From: Gnetum montanum
Taxonomy: Eukaryota > Streptophyta > Gnetopsida > Gnetales > Gnetaceae
DNA length: 47,126 nt
Reading direction: 5' to 3'
Assembly: GCA_015680685.1 (NCBI GenBank)
Contig: MNCI01021031.1
Location: forward strand, 54,441-101,566
Part shown: one piece after another, positions 11,625-22,028 of the stretch
Numbering within the stretch: position 1 is the first letter of the stretch
Layout: each line of letters starts with the position of its first letter
Translations under genes and position numbers: made by a program
The notes under the pieces: generated by a model
The model's input: only the letters and a program-made list of their open reading frames with translations
Told to the model about the DNA's origin: nothing
The model's database searches: none

Positions 11625-12441
11625 TAATGAGTGGTGAGGTACCCCTACACTCAACGATACGAATATGAGCGTTATATGCGCGATCCGATTGAACTCAGCA
11701 GACTAAGTGCCTACATGCCTTATGGAACACCTAAGGTTAATCAATCATTGTCCTCCCAAGCTTACTTGTATTTGTCACAGTTGTATGGTTAAGTAAGCTT
11801 GAGGAATGTGATTTTTATATCTTTTATGTTTTTATCGCCTATGCTAAGAGGGAAAAGGATGAAGAGACTAATTAACTAACTTTAACTAACTAAGCCTTAA
11901 TTAACCTAGCATTAGTATCTGTTCCCACTTGTCATTTCACACCTTGAACCAATGCAACACTACTAGGGTTACCAAATGCTATTCGTTACTGGGATTACCA
12001 ACCGTAACGCACGTGCTCGAAGCAGTTGTACTGAATGCAATTAACTATGAGAGTTGAAGGTTGAGAAAGATTAAGTCCTTAAGAAAACGTTTAAACAATG
12101 AACAATAAATAATAATAATTAAAGTCCTATTTAGCTTAGTCCATCCACTACAAGGTTTATCCAAAACTTCATCTTTATTGTAGTACACAATCGTGTGCTC
12201 AGGTACAGAATTTCTTGAATAAAGATTTGTTCACTTTAGGACTCCTACTGTGGGCACATGAAAATTATTCTAACTTTAGAATGGAAAAATGTCAAGAGTT
12301 TGGTTAAGGTTTAGATCTAGATGGAGAAACAAGGGAGAGCCACCTCTTATTTATAGAACTTGCGACGAACCGTGATATCACATATGTAATATCATGGGAA
12401 AAGACTCAATATTGTGGCCCATGAGATATCGTGTCCCATCA
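11625..12441 (-). repeat. G1 3' LTR (817 bp)
   Basis: On the minus strand it begins TGATGGGACACGATATC at 12441, right after a purine tract, and ends ...CCACTCATTA at 11625 (CATCA in the relatives, with one transition). It shares with the G2 LTRs a GATATC-type array, a TATAAATA box on the minus strand (12355-12348), AATAAAG near 12225, and the terminal stretch next to CTCAACNATACGAATA. Confidence 0.85.
12348..12355 (-). promoter_or_regulatory. TATA box of the G1 3' LTR
   Basis: TATAAATA on the minus strand. It lies 24 bp downstream of a GATATC motif (12379-12374), which is itself 14 bp downstream of GATATT (12393-12388). The same 14/24 spacing occurs in both G2 LTRs, which supports this as the real U3 promoter. 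Confidence 0.7.
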
Positions 12442-12455
12442 TACCCCCATGACTG
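12442..12455 (-). other. G1 polypurine tract
   Basis: On the minus strand the sequence reads CAGTCATGGGGGTA immediately before the LTR start. It matches TAGTTGTGGGGGTA before the G2 3' LTR. This is the expected plus-strand primer for reverse transcription. Confidence 0.7.
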
Positions 12456-14337
12456 AATAAAAACTCGTCCTCAAGTTCCTTACAAAATATTGGGAAGGCA
12501 TGGGATTATTGACTTGAATGGAACTAATGGTGAATGGGATGACATGTGAATGGATCATCATTACAGAACATGACAAAACTGGTGTTCACAACAACAAGAG
12601 TGAACACTTTATACATTTGACATCAGGCCTTATTTGGTAGTTAAGAGAGAAGAGAGAAGAAGTTTGCTATTGCCAATGCCAAGATTGCACCTTTCATTGT
12701 CTATACATAAGCGTGCCATTGATCTTGCTCCTTGCATAGCAGCTTTAGCATTGATCCATCTGTTGTTGCATGATTGCCATCTACACACACAACACAGTCT
12801 TATATTAGCAAGGGTAAATGAAACATAATGTAGTTGATACCTTGCTTTGATGTAAGCTCCATTGGCTGAGTTGTGGTATAGTTGATATGGATCTGGAGAT
12901 ATACTAATGATGACTATTGAAGGTGTAGGGGTGAGGAGAAAATTGAAAAAATCAAAAAAATTGGACTAGGACCCCCATGACTAAGAGCGATCCTCTGGTA
13001 GCGATAGAATGGAAAAATATGAGTAAGAAAGATGGAGAAAAAGAAACAACTATGATGTTGATGAAATGGATGTCAAGATGGAAATGAACAAAATAGAGTT
13101 GATTGCAAAAATGTTAAGGGAAAGAATTTAACTAGTGCACCAAATAGAAATGTCAGTGGATGCTCCCCAAAGCAGGCTCATGCCCTTAATGCCTTGACAA
13201 ATCCATAGTCAAAGAGTCTATAGGCTCTAGGACTATCATTTGGAACAAGAGTTAAATTCTTAACCACAAGAATTTACCAAAAAGAAAACGATGTGTCAAC
13301 CAAAATATACACTAATGATACAACCAACAATGAGGTGAACAATGGAGGAAGAATGATGGAAAGAAGAGAATGGAATGGATTCTCAAGAACAAGGTGATGT
13401 ACAGCCCCTTGTGTATTTAATGATTAATGTGACTTGGTAGATCTCATTCCAACTCCAGCCTCAAATAAACCACATCCAGTGACTCTGCATTAATACATTT
13501 GGCTAATCCATTTGCCCGAAGTAACAAGAATGCCTTCACCAAAGAGCCACCATTTCGATGAAATGAAAGATGAGGAGGTAGGAAGTGAGAAGGGCCTTAG
13601 TTAGAGGGAACATGTTTATTTTAGTTCTATAACTAGCGCTTGTAACCCAATTAATTATTTTGTCTAAGGGGTGTGCTTTGAATTTTCACTATTTTTTTTA
13701 TGTGAGAACCACACCATGCAAAGACTTATTATTTTTATTTACTTAGCTTCCCGATAATTGGGTAACATTGAAATGGTAAGAAAACTCAAGAAGAAAACAT
13801 CCAAGAACCCAAGAGAATGGCCAACACAAATGCATCAAATCCCCTTGAAGTCACACCCTTTTCAATCTTTGAGTCCCTTAGTTTGAGAAATGCCTAGTCA
13901 CCGATTCGTTGATAGTTCTTATTATTTTGAAGAAAGGGACTGTACAATTTCAATCCAAGAGAGACCATAAAGATTAATGGATGCATGGATGATGTGGACT
14001 CATTTCCTGCTATATCAAAAGAACCATACCTTAGTATCAACATCATAACTTAAAGGTAAAAACCAAACATTAGAAATTAATGGAGTGCAGTTCATACCAT
14101 CTTTGGAGCACTTATTAAATGACAAACTTAAAAAAATGGATCACACACACACACACACACAAAGAAATGAAAAAGTATAAATGATGTTGTAAAATAAGAA
14201 TAAGAAAAGTTAAAGAAATTGTAAAACAAAAATGTGTAAAACAAAAATTTAAAAGAACCGAGGGCCTCAATTGATTAGCATAGATGGCCACCTCCCCCAT
14301 GACTAAATTGAAAGGGAGAGATCTGAAATAATGAGCA
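12456..14337 (-). other. G1 3' non-coding spacer
   Basis: About 1.9 kb between the deletion point and the PPT, collinear with 37708-39681 in G2. Shared blocks include AAGTCTTTGCATGGTG (minus strand near 13725, G2 38298). Elements of the Athila branch often carry an env-like frame or long spacer here; I see no readable env-like protein in either copy. A CA microsatellite lies at 14142-14160. Confidence 0.65.
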
Positions 14338-14562
14338 TTTTTTTGAATTCTTTAGAAGTGTCCAACTTCTCCCAATGGATGTTTTTAGGTTAAGTGGTGG
14401 AAGTTGATGATGCTCATGCTCCAATGTATCTATGCTTTCATTGTGGTTACAAGTCATTCTTCCAGTCAGTTCCATGCATGTTGGTGAATTGTTCTCCTTA
14501 TTAGCTATCAACCACTGGGTGTTTTCTTGTTGTGTGGTTGCTACATACAGGCACCTTTGCAT
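14275..14562 (-). pseudogene. G1 PR-RT linker fused across the deletion
   Basis: The 95-codon frame starts RCLYVATTQQENTQWLI, matching a stop-broken G2 stretch at about 34711-34760 between protease and RT. Its last ~25 codons (…FQFSHGGGGHL) come from the 3' spacer after the deletion join, read in frame by chance. It has no function of its own; it shows that G1 keeps the region between protease and RT but nothing beyond. Confidence 0.6.
14338..14344. other. Internal deletion junction replacing RT-RNaseH-INT in G1
   Basis: On the minus strand the linker homologous to G2 ~34938 (AATTCAAAAAA) runs straight into TGCTCATTATTTCAG, homologous to G2 37708. The run of Ts at 14338-14344 marks the join. 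An open frame crosses it, giving a short chimeric tail. Confidence 0.8.
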
Positions 14563-14610
14563 CTGATGTCCTTGGGCACACCAGTTGGTTATAAGAGATG
14601 TTGAGCATTC

Positions 14611-15456
14611 CTATATGTCATCACCCTTTGTATCATTGTATGTGATGCATAGAACTTTCTTCTTCTCGATCTTTCCATAAATGTTTTCCTTAGATATTTC
14701 CAAGGAAAGATCAAGGATTCCTAGGCATGAGTTAATGGTACTGAGCCATGCCCTCCCCATTATAATTGGAAAGTCACCTTTGTTATTGTTAATTTCTATC
14801 ACTAGGAAATCAGCTGGGTAGAACCAACCACACACTATGGTAACAATGTCCTCCACAAGTCCCAAAGGGACAATGATGGATTGGTTAGCTAGCTCTAATT
14901 GAATATTGTTGTTCTTGAGTGGAGCTAGGTTCCATGCTTTATACATTTCTTGTGATATTAAATTAACTTCGGAACCTAAGTCAAGAAGAGCTTTATGAGG
15001 TTAATTCCTAGTGACTTGGAGGTAGATTAAGGGACTTTCAAGGTCAAAGAGTTTCCTGGGGAGGTGGCCCACCTTTATCCAATCAGTGATGGTATGTGTT
15101 AACATAATCGTGTGTTGGTTTGAAGGGAGCTTTGAAGCCTTTCTTGATGGAGGAGTGGTCATAGACTCAACCGCTTGTGGTTGTGAGAGCTTTTTTGGAC
15201 TATTGGTTCTAAAGAAGGGTCTTCTCTTTGTACAGTTGTTAGAACACATAGTGGGTGAAAGGTTTACAGCTCTCGTAGCATTACGTTTCCGTGGTTGAGT
15301 GGGAAGTTCTCCTTGCATCATTGGAGAGGGTGGTAGTGGAACTATTGACGTAAGATATGTGGAAGGATTCAGAGGATGGTATGGATATGGGATGTCTCTC
15401 CTAGGAGAAGGAGTCTTAAAATACTCCTGAAATTGGTAGTGCCTTTGTGGCGTCAT
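14611..15456 (-). pseudogene. G1 Gag C-terminus and aspartic protease, nearly intact
   Basis: Two consecutive minus-strand frames (15456-15001 and 15000-14611) are separated only by a stop. The first is a Pro/Ser-rich Gag tail. It ends SPLIYLQVTRN, leading into the protease. The second half reads HKALLDLGSEVNLISQEMY, the retropepsin active-site region, and later DFPIIMGRAWLSTI, the conserved (I/L)(L/M)GRxxL flap-distal block. This matches the Athila-type protease, which matures the polyprotein. The active site is D-L-G rather than D-T/S-G, as in G2 too (ALLDLGSSVNLI), so it is a family feature. Apart from the single stop the frame is open, which is unusual for this window. Confidence 0.8.
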
Positions 15457-15459
15457 GTG

Positions 15460-17617
15460 ACTAATAGATTCACTTGGAGAAACTGGCTACTGCACATAAT
15501 AACCATAAGGATCTGGTTGTCGGTAAGGGTATTGTTGCCTAGGTGGTGGCATCCCCCATGACTGTGGGTATTGCCATTGCTAGTGTTAATCGATAGGTTA
15601 TGAAAGAGTTCCACTTGGATAGTATGTTAATGGTTGGTGGAACTATCTTGGGTTACCTTGGGGATAAGGTAACCTTCGGGGTGCCTACCGTTTGTTAAGT
15701 CTTGGGTTGAGTGCATACACCCCAAACTTTTGCAGATGTGAGATTATTGGGCAACATCCTTTAGGATGGTCATATTGGCAGATCTCACATCCACCATCAT
15801 TGTCTGTATCTGAATCCATAACCTCATTGGTGATAGTCATTTTTCCCTTACCCTTGTTACGTGCATGGTCTAAATCTCTTCACTTTTTCGTATCATGATC
15901 ACTACTTCGCTCCTTAGACTCCTCTATGATTTTCAAGATGGTTTTAAATCTACTGTCTAAGGAGTTCCACATTTGATCTACCTTAACTGACACTTTGGTT
16001 ATCAACTTTTGAAGTGGCAAGGTTTTTCTATTCACCAACTCCTCGAGTGGTGACTCATCCTCTTTCTCACAGAATCTTACTCCCTTCTTTCGAAGGGAAG
16101 GATTGCAGTTATACTCTTCTACCCTTTCTCTTTTCCATAGCTCCCCTTCTTCTTTAGCTACTTGCTCCAATAGCCTATGAACCTCATGGAACCTAAGTTT
16201 AGATAATCTCCCTTGGGCCTATGTTCCAAGGATTCTCCTAGTTTCATGTCTTAGCCCATCTACGAGGTGGCAGAGTTGATTTCGTTGTGCATAACCATGG
16301 CCAGGCAATGATGTAGCAATGCATAATATCAGCCCATGGCAGCATCCAAGGATTCATGATTACCCTACTTCCATCCTTAGATTTGCTTACACAAGTTGGA
16401 CACTCTGGAGTATTTTGGTATTTATCGTTAAACAATTCTAACATTGTACTCCACCATCTAATGGATTTCGACTCTAGAGACCGGTACCAACTCTTTTCTT
16501 ATTTTATGAGTATCCTAGGAAACAACTTTAATTTCTGCCACTCATTTTCAATATTCTACAAGGCACAGGCATCATGAAATTCCTATAAGTGATTTTGCAG
16601 ATCAACATTGTATCCCCCCTCAAATCGTGGGATATTATTCATGTCTAGTCTCTTGATTCGACTATCTTTCTAGTGCCTTGTAGGTATCCTAACTACCTTT
16701 GTAATGTCTAACATACTCTAGGTTGCTAGTAGGGGTTCATCATGGTCATCTCTCTCATGATGTCTATGATGCCTACGTGGTTCCCTACTTTCCCTTCTAC
16801 CATGCCTTGATTCTCTTAAATGCCCTCGTCCTCTCTCTTGACTCTCTTGTCGAGGTCTCTCATCTTGCTTACCCTTATTCTCACTGTTGTGCTCTTTGTG
16901 ACTACGTTCTGATGTGGAAGGAGAGGGTGAATGATGTGATGAAGGTGAAGAAGAAGGGGAACCATCACCATAACAATGTTTCTTACCTTCTCTTTGGTGG
17001 TTATGACCTTGATCATGATGATGATCTGAATGCCCATCCTTGTCATGTGCTTGTGTTCCCTCATTGAACACTTGGTGTTCATGGGGATCAGAACCTAGGT
17101 TGTGAATCATGGAGTGTAGGTTTTGATACCTCACCTCCTCACCATTATTAGGAGGAGGAACATAATTTGATGGAGAGCCTGTTATAATTGGTTCACCATC
17201 TCCAATTTTTCTTAGGACATGTGGGACCCCTTTGCCCTTCAACGATGTATGGTGGCTCTCCTGCTGCAAGTCTCTTAAACGTTGCTCTTCTGTGGGATGG
17301 TAGTCCCTTATGTTGTAATCACATGCAATGTATTCAGTGTATAGCTATGTCATGCCTATCTATGCAAGAGCATGGAGGAGCATGTTGGGGATTACATGAT
17401 CTGGAGGTAACACTATGTTACCTTGCAAATCTCGCCAACGTAGTTGTTCGTCTTGATGGAGGATAAAAGTAAAATTGGGTATATACTCATCAAGATGAGT
17501 ATATACCACTTGATACTATTGAGGAACTAGTGGTTCTCAGTTATGCATGTTGTGTCATCGACTGTCTCTTGTGTGATCCCTAAGTGGTGAAGTGCTCTTA
17601 TGAGAAGAAGCAGACAT
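15460..17617 (-). pseudogene. G1 gag, decayed
   Basis: The start ATG at 17617-17615 is 127 bases past the primer site and aligns with the G2 start at 31655 (MSxSSxxSxSP in both). An N-terminal block with YTHLDEYIPNF follows. Next is a 183-codon open stretch (17269-16718) rich in His, Ser, Arg and Glu. Then comes the Retrotrans_gag core: IPRFEGGYNVD, WQKLKLFP, WWSTMLELFNDKYQ (about 16690-16420). Near 15770 is a CEICQYDH-PKGCCP knuckle. Gag would coat element RNA in the cytoplasm. About a dozen stops and frameshifts disrupt it. The His/Ser/Arg-rich segment is unusually well preserved compared with the rest. Confidence 0.8.
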
Positions 17618-17743
17618 TGTTATCTTGTTGGTGTGCTATTGACTGTTGTTTAAATTTTCTTTTGATTAATCCTAAGGTCTCGTTTAAGCTTCCCAATGAT
17701 GTGGATGATTTCCTATGTTCTACTTAGTGCACAAGCAACTTAG

Positions 17744-17761
17744 TCCCCGACAACGGTGCTT
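17744..17761 (-). other. G1 primer-binding site (tRNA-Asp type)
   Basis: On the minus strand AAGCACCGTTGTCGGGGA follows the LTR end with one spacer base. It matches the common plant primer site TGGCGCCGTTGCCGGGGA, complementary to the tRNA-Asp 3' end, at 14 of 18 positions. Differences at positions 5 and 12 are transitions, as expected from CpG and C decay. Confidence 0.75.
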
Positions 17762-17762
17762 A

Positions 17763-17834
17763 TGATGAGTGGCAAGGTACCCCTACACTCAACCATACGA
17801 ATACAAGCGTTACACGCATGATCCGGTTGATCCA
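17763..17834 (-). repeat. G1 5' LTR remnant (inner ~70 bp)
   Basis: The inner end, CTCATCA on the minus strand at 17769-17763, and about 70 bp of LTR match 11625-11695 and G3 46714-46785. Homology stops at about 17834, then T1 sequence begins near 17853 after a short filler. The outer ~750 bp is deleted. Confidence 0.8.
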
Positions 17835-18399
17835 TGAATCAATAATATATGTTTAAGTCCTTAAGCGATTAGCAAGACCATGTAAGATGCTCCAAGTTCT
17901 TCTAAAACCTATGGATCTTAGAGTTAAACTATTTTGCATGAAAATGTTTAGTTCTTCTAGTGCTAATTTTTTTTCATCACTATAGTTTCTCATGCTAGAA
18001 CGAGGGCCTTTGTGTAACTTCTTTGCTAAAAATTTGTCTGCAATGATATTCCTTGTTTGTTTTTTATTGAAAAAAATAGCTTTAATTTTTTCAAAATCCA
18101 ACATATGGGAACATAGCTAGTTTTAGCTATAAATAATTTTTTCATTATTGTGTTTACAGTTGCAGTGTGCATCGCTGCCTCTATTCCTTACATCTGCAAT
18201 TTTTGTAATTATAATGCATATTGCTCTCCCAATTTTTTGTAGTCATAGTTTACAATTTTTCTTTACTTTTTCATAGATGATAAAGTCCATCTCTATTTTC
18301 CTTAACATTATTAAATACATTATTAAAAAATTAAAAATTTTGTTATTACAATTGTAGTGTGATTTTTTTTAGTTTCTTACTCACATTTAGCCTAAATAT

Positions 18400-18604
18400 C
18401 CTCATAAGCTATAGCTTCACACATTGGAGCTCTTACATGTTAAAGCCTCACAAGCTATAGCTTCATCTGTTAGAACTCTTATATTTTGGAGCCTCACAAG
18501 CTATAACTTCATACGTTGGAACTATTACACATTAGAGCTCCCACAAGCTACATCCTTACAAGTTGCACTCTCACATGTTGGAAGTTTCATATGTTGGGAG
18601 CTTT
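18400..18604 (+). repeat. T1 5'-leader tandem repeat, ~55-bp unit
   Basis: Imperfect units contain CTCACAAGCTATAGCTTCA, CACATTGGAGCTCTTA and similar. Starts are near 18402, 18449, 18494 and 18540. T2 has a different short repeat at the equivalent place (28266-28440). Confidence 0.6.
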
Positions 18605-18713
18605 AAAATTTATTTAAAAAATTAAAATATTTACCAAAATTTCACAACACCTTAGCCTTCAACTATTTATGTCTTTTCATTACTCAACTGTTTTGCCACA
18701 TAACATTGTCCAT

Positions 18714-20480
18714 ATGACCTTAAACTAGGAAGTTGTTTGCATTTATGGTCCTAAGGATCTAGTTGTAGTAGAGCGTAGATAGTTCCTTAGGTAACTAGGA
18801 CTAGACCTAGCCTATGCAAACATTAATGAAGAGTACTAAAACTTCATTTGTACAAAGATCCAAGCTAGCCTACTAATCCCATGTGTGAAATTAGAATCCA
18901 AACATCAGTTTGAGATTATTCACTAAAATGAAAGAAAGTATATTTCCTCTTCCTATGACCATGTTGAACTAACAAATTTTCATACGATAATGTTAGCCCA
19001 ACTAGTAGATATAGATAAGGAAAGTGAGGAAATTAGTTTAGATCAAAACTAAGAGGATCAAGACATGTTTAGAGCTAAGTACGAACCAGATACATTCTTA
19101 CAAGACCTGTTGCAATGATATGCTTCAAGGATGATCATCTCTAACTCTACATTTGCGACCTTAGTAATAAACCAAACTTCCTTTATGATCTCTACAAACC
19201 AAAGATCCCAATCTACCTCCTTGTTTACTTCATTATTCACATCAACAACTTTCATTATGGTGCCCTAACCTCTACCAATAGTCGCCTTCACACAATCTTT
19301 TATAGTTTTCGCTCATCCCTCTACCAAAAAAAAATACTACATGTCTTGCATAACCATTTTATGTCCAATATTCCTTTCATTCTACATATGATAGTACAAA
19401 CATATTCTTCCATATTCAATCCTTCCACAATGATAGTCACACAACCTCTATAGTTCATACCAATGCCAATTGGATGGCCTCAAGCTACTCATCCTTCTTC
19501 TAGCCATTAGTATAAATGTCACAACCTACAGGAGCATCCTAAGGCCTAGATCAAGCCTTTTAAATGAGCCAGAACCTCACCAAATAGCTACATAAGCTTA
19601 AAGCTAGCATCACAAAAATGGTAAAGGTCATGAACGTCTACCAAGATGATCCCATTAGTTCTACCATCCTCTAGATCACATTGCCTATTGGCATGCCTAT
19701 CCCAAACTTCATGAAATACAATGATGAAGGAGATCCTAATGCACATTTGGTCACCTTCTAGTTTGAGTGCCTCCTATTGAAATCTTGGTCTCATACAATT
19801 ACTATATATTTTTCTTATGTTCCTAAAAGGAAAGGCTTTGTATTTGTATCAAATCTTACCTAGAGATTCTATTTCTTCCTTTGAAGACTTGATAAACCAA
19901 CTTGTCAACCACTTCAAATAAAAATTAAAGCCTTATACAACATTGGATCAAATCATGAAAGTGAGGTAGGGACCACTTGAACCTATCTGAAGGTTCATTC
20001 AGAGATAGAATGTAATGTTCAATAAGATCCTTGACCTTATCTCTGAGATCCACCTCTATGCATCTTCAATCGAGCAATCAATGACTTCATTAATCCAAAG
20101 CTATACTACTTAGAACATCAATCATTGAGCCAAGCCTTTTTGCAAATTAAGAACATCAAGGAGGCTACTAAGCTACTAGAACAATTGCAGAGAAACAACC
20201 ATATTCAACTTAAGAAATTATCTAGGGAATCTTGTAAAAGGTATGATCATCTTTGTAATATAGCTAGGGATCCAACGATGGCAACCAAAGATGATCCAAA
20301 ACTATTAAAGTACTTTAGAATTGATATGTTTTTCCATTATCATCAACTACTTGGTCATGATACTAATTTTTTCCTAGCATTGAAAGATGATCTTTAGAAG
20401 ATGATGGATTGTGGAGAGCTAGTGTTAAATGTGCCTAACTCTCCAAATGCCAACAATAGGTCTCACACCATAGCCTCATT
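18714..20480 (+). pseudogene. T1 gag, decayed
   Basis: The start ATG (18714) has the same spacing to the first conserved motif as in T2: M-x3-(stop or Q)-x-VVCIYGPK against M-x4-DVVCVYDPK. An N-terminal region of about 150 codons follows, with KIQASLLIPC and KHQFEIIH. It is shared with T2, but I cannot name it. Next is the Retrotrans_gag core (IPNFMKYNDEGDPNAHLVTF near 19700). A 90-codon open frame (20125-20397) then covers SQAFLQIKNIKEATKLL and the degenerate knuckle region FHYHQLLGHDTNFFLALKDD. The two Cys positions are lost, where Tat-type Gag has C-x-H-x-GH-x-C. About 210 bp present in T2 (29995-30225) are missing. Many stops inactivate it. Confidence 0.75.
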
Positions 20481-20859
20481 CACAACAACTAAATAATCTA
20501 GTCCTCCTAGAGAAAAATTTATGATGAAGGCATCACCTTATTCTTAAAACATAAAGCCCAAAACACCCTTCATCATAAGGCTACCACCACCTGTAACCCC
20601 TAAGAAGCCTTTTGTTATATGTGTTTCACCTTCAATGGTATTAACTTCATAATCTAAACAATGTGTTACCAATCCTTCTAAGGCTAGGGAACCATTCATT
20701 ATTAGGGTCCCTTCATCATCCAAAAGCAAAACTATAAAGGTGATGAAAATAACCTATTGCCAAATCAAAAACTAAGCCCATTGAAGATAGCCAACAACAA
20801 AAGGATTGAAAGCAAGCTAATCAACTGAAATCTACACCTAGGCTAGCTCTACCCATGAA

Positions 20860-21730
20860 CTCCATTGCCCCAATTGTGTCAACCAATTTACAAAGAGAGA
20901 ATCATAATTTAGGCATGAGAAACAAATTCAAGCAACATAAACTAAAATGTGAGCCAAAGATTCTAGAAATAATGGAGGAAATTAAGAACACTAAGGTTGA
21001 AAAATCACATGCCAAAGAAAAAAATTTCCTGACAACAATGGAACAAGATAGATGGTCCCTAAAAAAAAGATCACATCGTTGAACCTATACAACCTTCTGA
21101 TAACTTATCTTCCTTATAGAGATGCACTAGCTCAAATGTTGAATTTCATTCCTCTAAGTGAAGACATGCCTTCTAATAAAGAATCCATTCACTTTGTCAT
21201 TGAGCAAAGTTCACTCAAAGAAAATAAATATCAATCCAAGCTCACCTTTGCTAACAGTGAAGTTGAGGTTAATCCATGAAATGGAGAAGTACTATTTGCT
21301 TCTCTCCTCATTACCATACATGTTGATAAGTATAAGTTCATCATGTTCATGTGAATGATGGGGTAGCAACTAATGTGTACCATTTATCATCATTGAGAAT
21401 CTAGGCCTAACTAAAAATATCCAAGAAACCTTCACCTCTACACTCAAGTCATTCAATAGGGCATGGGTAGTGTTACAAGGCTTCATCTCATTAGACTTTG
21501 TAGCTAGAAAACAATTTCCCACATTCACAAACTTCCTAGTAGTCAAATAAACACCAAGTTTTAACTTAATCCTTGGAAGACCATGGTTGGCTAAGCTTCA
21601 AGTAGTCTCATCTTCTATACATTAGGAGATTCACTTATTGTATGAGGATGGTGAAATTGTGATTCCTAGGGATACAATGTGCTCACCATCTGTTAATAAT
21701 GTCAACATTAACTAAGATTCAAAGGTGGAG
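20860..21730 (+). pseudogene. T1 protease region, decayed
   Basis: An N-terminal stretch reading NLYNLLITYLPYRDALAQML, SEDMPSNKESIHFVIEQ (21076-21210) leads to a broken active-site region near 21340 and then GRPWLAKL near 21570, followed by a SSIH block. This is the layout of a Tat-type aspartic protease ending in LGRPW. T2 shows the same blocks at 40965-41560, with the active-site region readable as HVHVDDGVEINVI. Frames are interrupted repeatedly. No RT start follows. Confidence 0.65.
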
Positions 21731-22028
21731 TTTTAAGATAAACTCTCAACACTCAAGTTGGGATCAACAACAAGGCTAAAATTTCTAATCATAAAACATT
21801 AAATGATCAATGAAAATACCTATCAATTACCATGTCAAACAAGAAGAATGATGAGCATAAGATCATACAAAAGAAGCCCCTTGATCTATCAAAAATCAGG
21901 CAACACATATATCATATACATCTTATCCCTTATTTTGTCAATAGTCATTTATTTACCTTTGTAGCCTTATATCATGTCTTAATGTGCATGTTATTATTAT
22001 GTTTTCTTTCAAGATTATCCTGTACTTG

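Larger units (their letters stand above)
11625..17834 (-). mobile_element. G1: Ty3/gypsy element (Athila/Tat branch), pol-deleted, reverse strand
   Basis: Read on the minus strand: a 5' LTR remnant (17834-17763), a tRNA-Asp-type primer site (17761-17744), gag (from 17617), protease (to 14611), a short linker, then a direct jump at about 14340 to the 3' non-coding spacer, a PPT and a full 3' LTR (12441-11625). Comparison with G2 shows that about 2.77 kb carrying RT, RNase H and integrase is missing at one point. Gag and protease are better preserved than in G2. G1 is therefore an internally deleted derivative of the same family. The outer part of the 5' LTR is lost, so no target-site duplication can be tested on that side; the left flank is ATTTC. 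Confidence 0.85.

Noticed and set aside
14142-14160. CA microsatellite, with TA (6736-6753) and CT (39462-39478) tracts, considered as functional elements
   Set aside because: Short simple repeats inside element spacers, not shared between copies.
15086-15898. Three short plus-strand open frames over 15.0-15.9 kb
   Set aside because: All lie antisense to the recognisable G1 Gag tail and protease.
16723-17067. 114-codon plus-strand open frame
   Set aside because: It is opposite the G1 gag His/Ser/Arg-rich segment; low-complexity coding makes the antisense open by chance.
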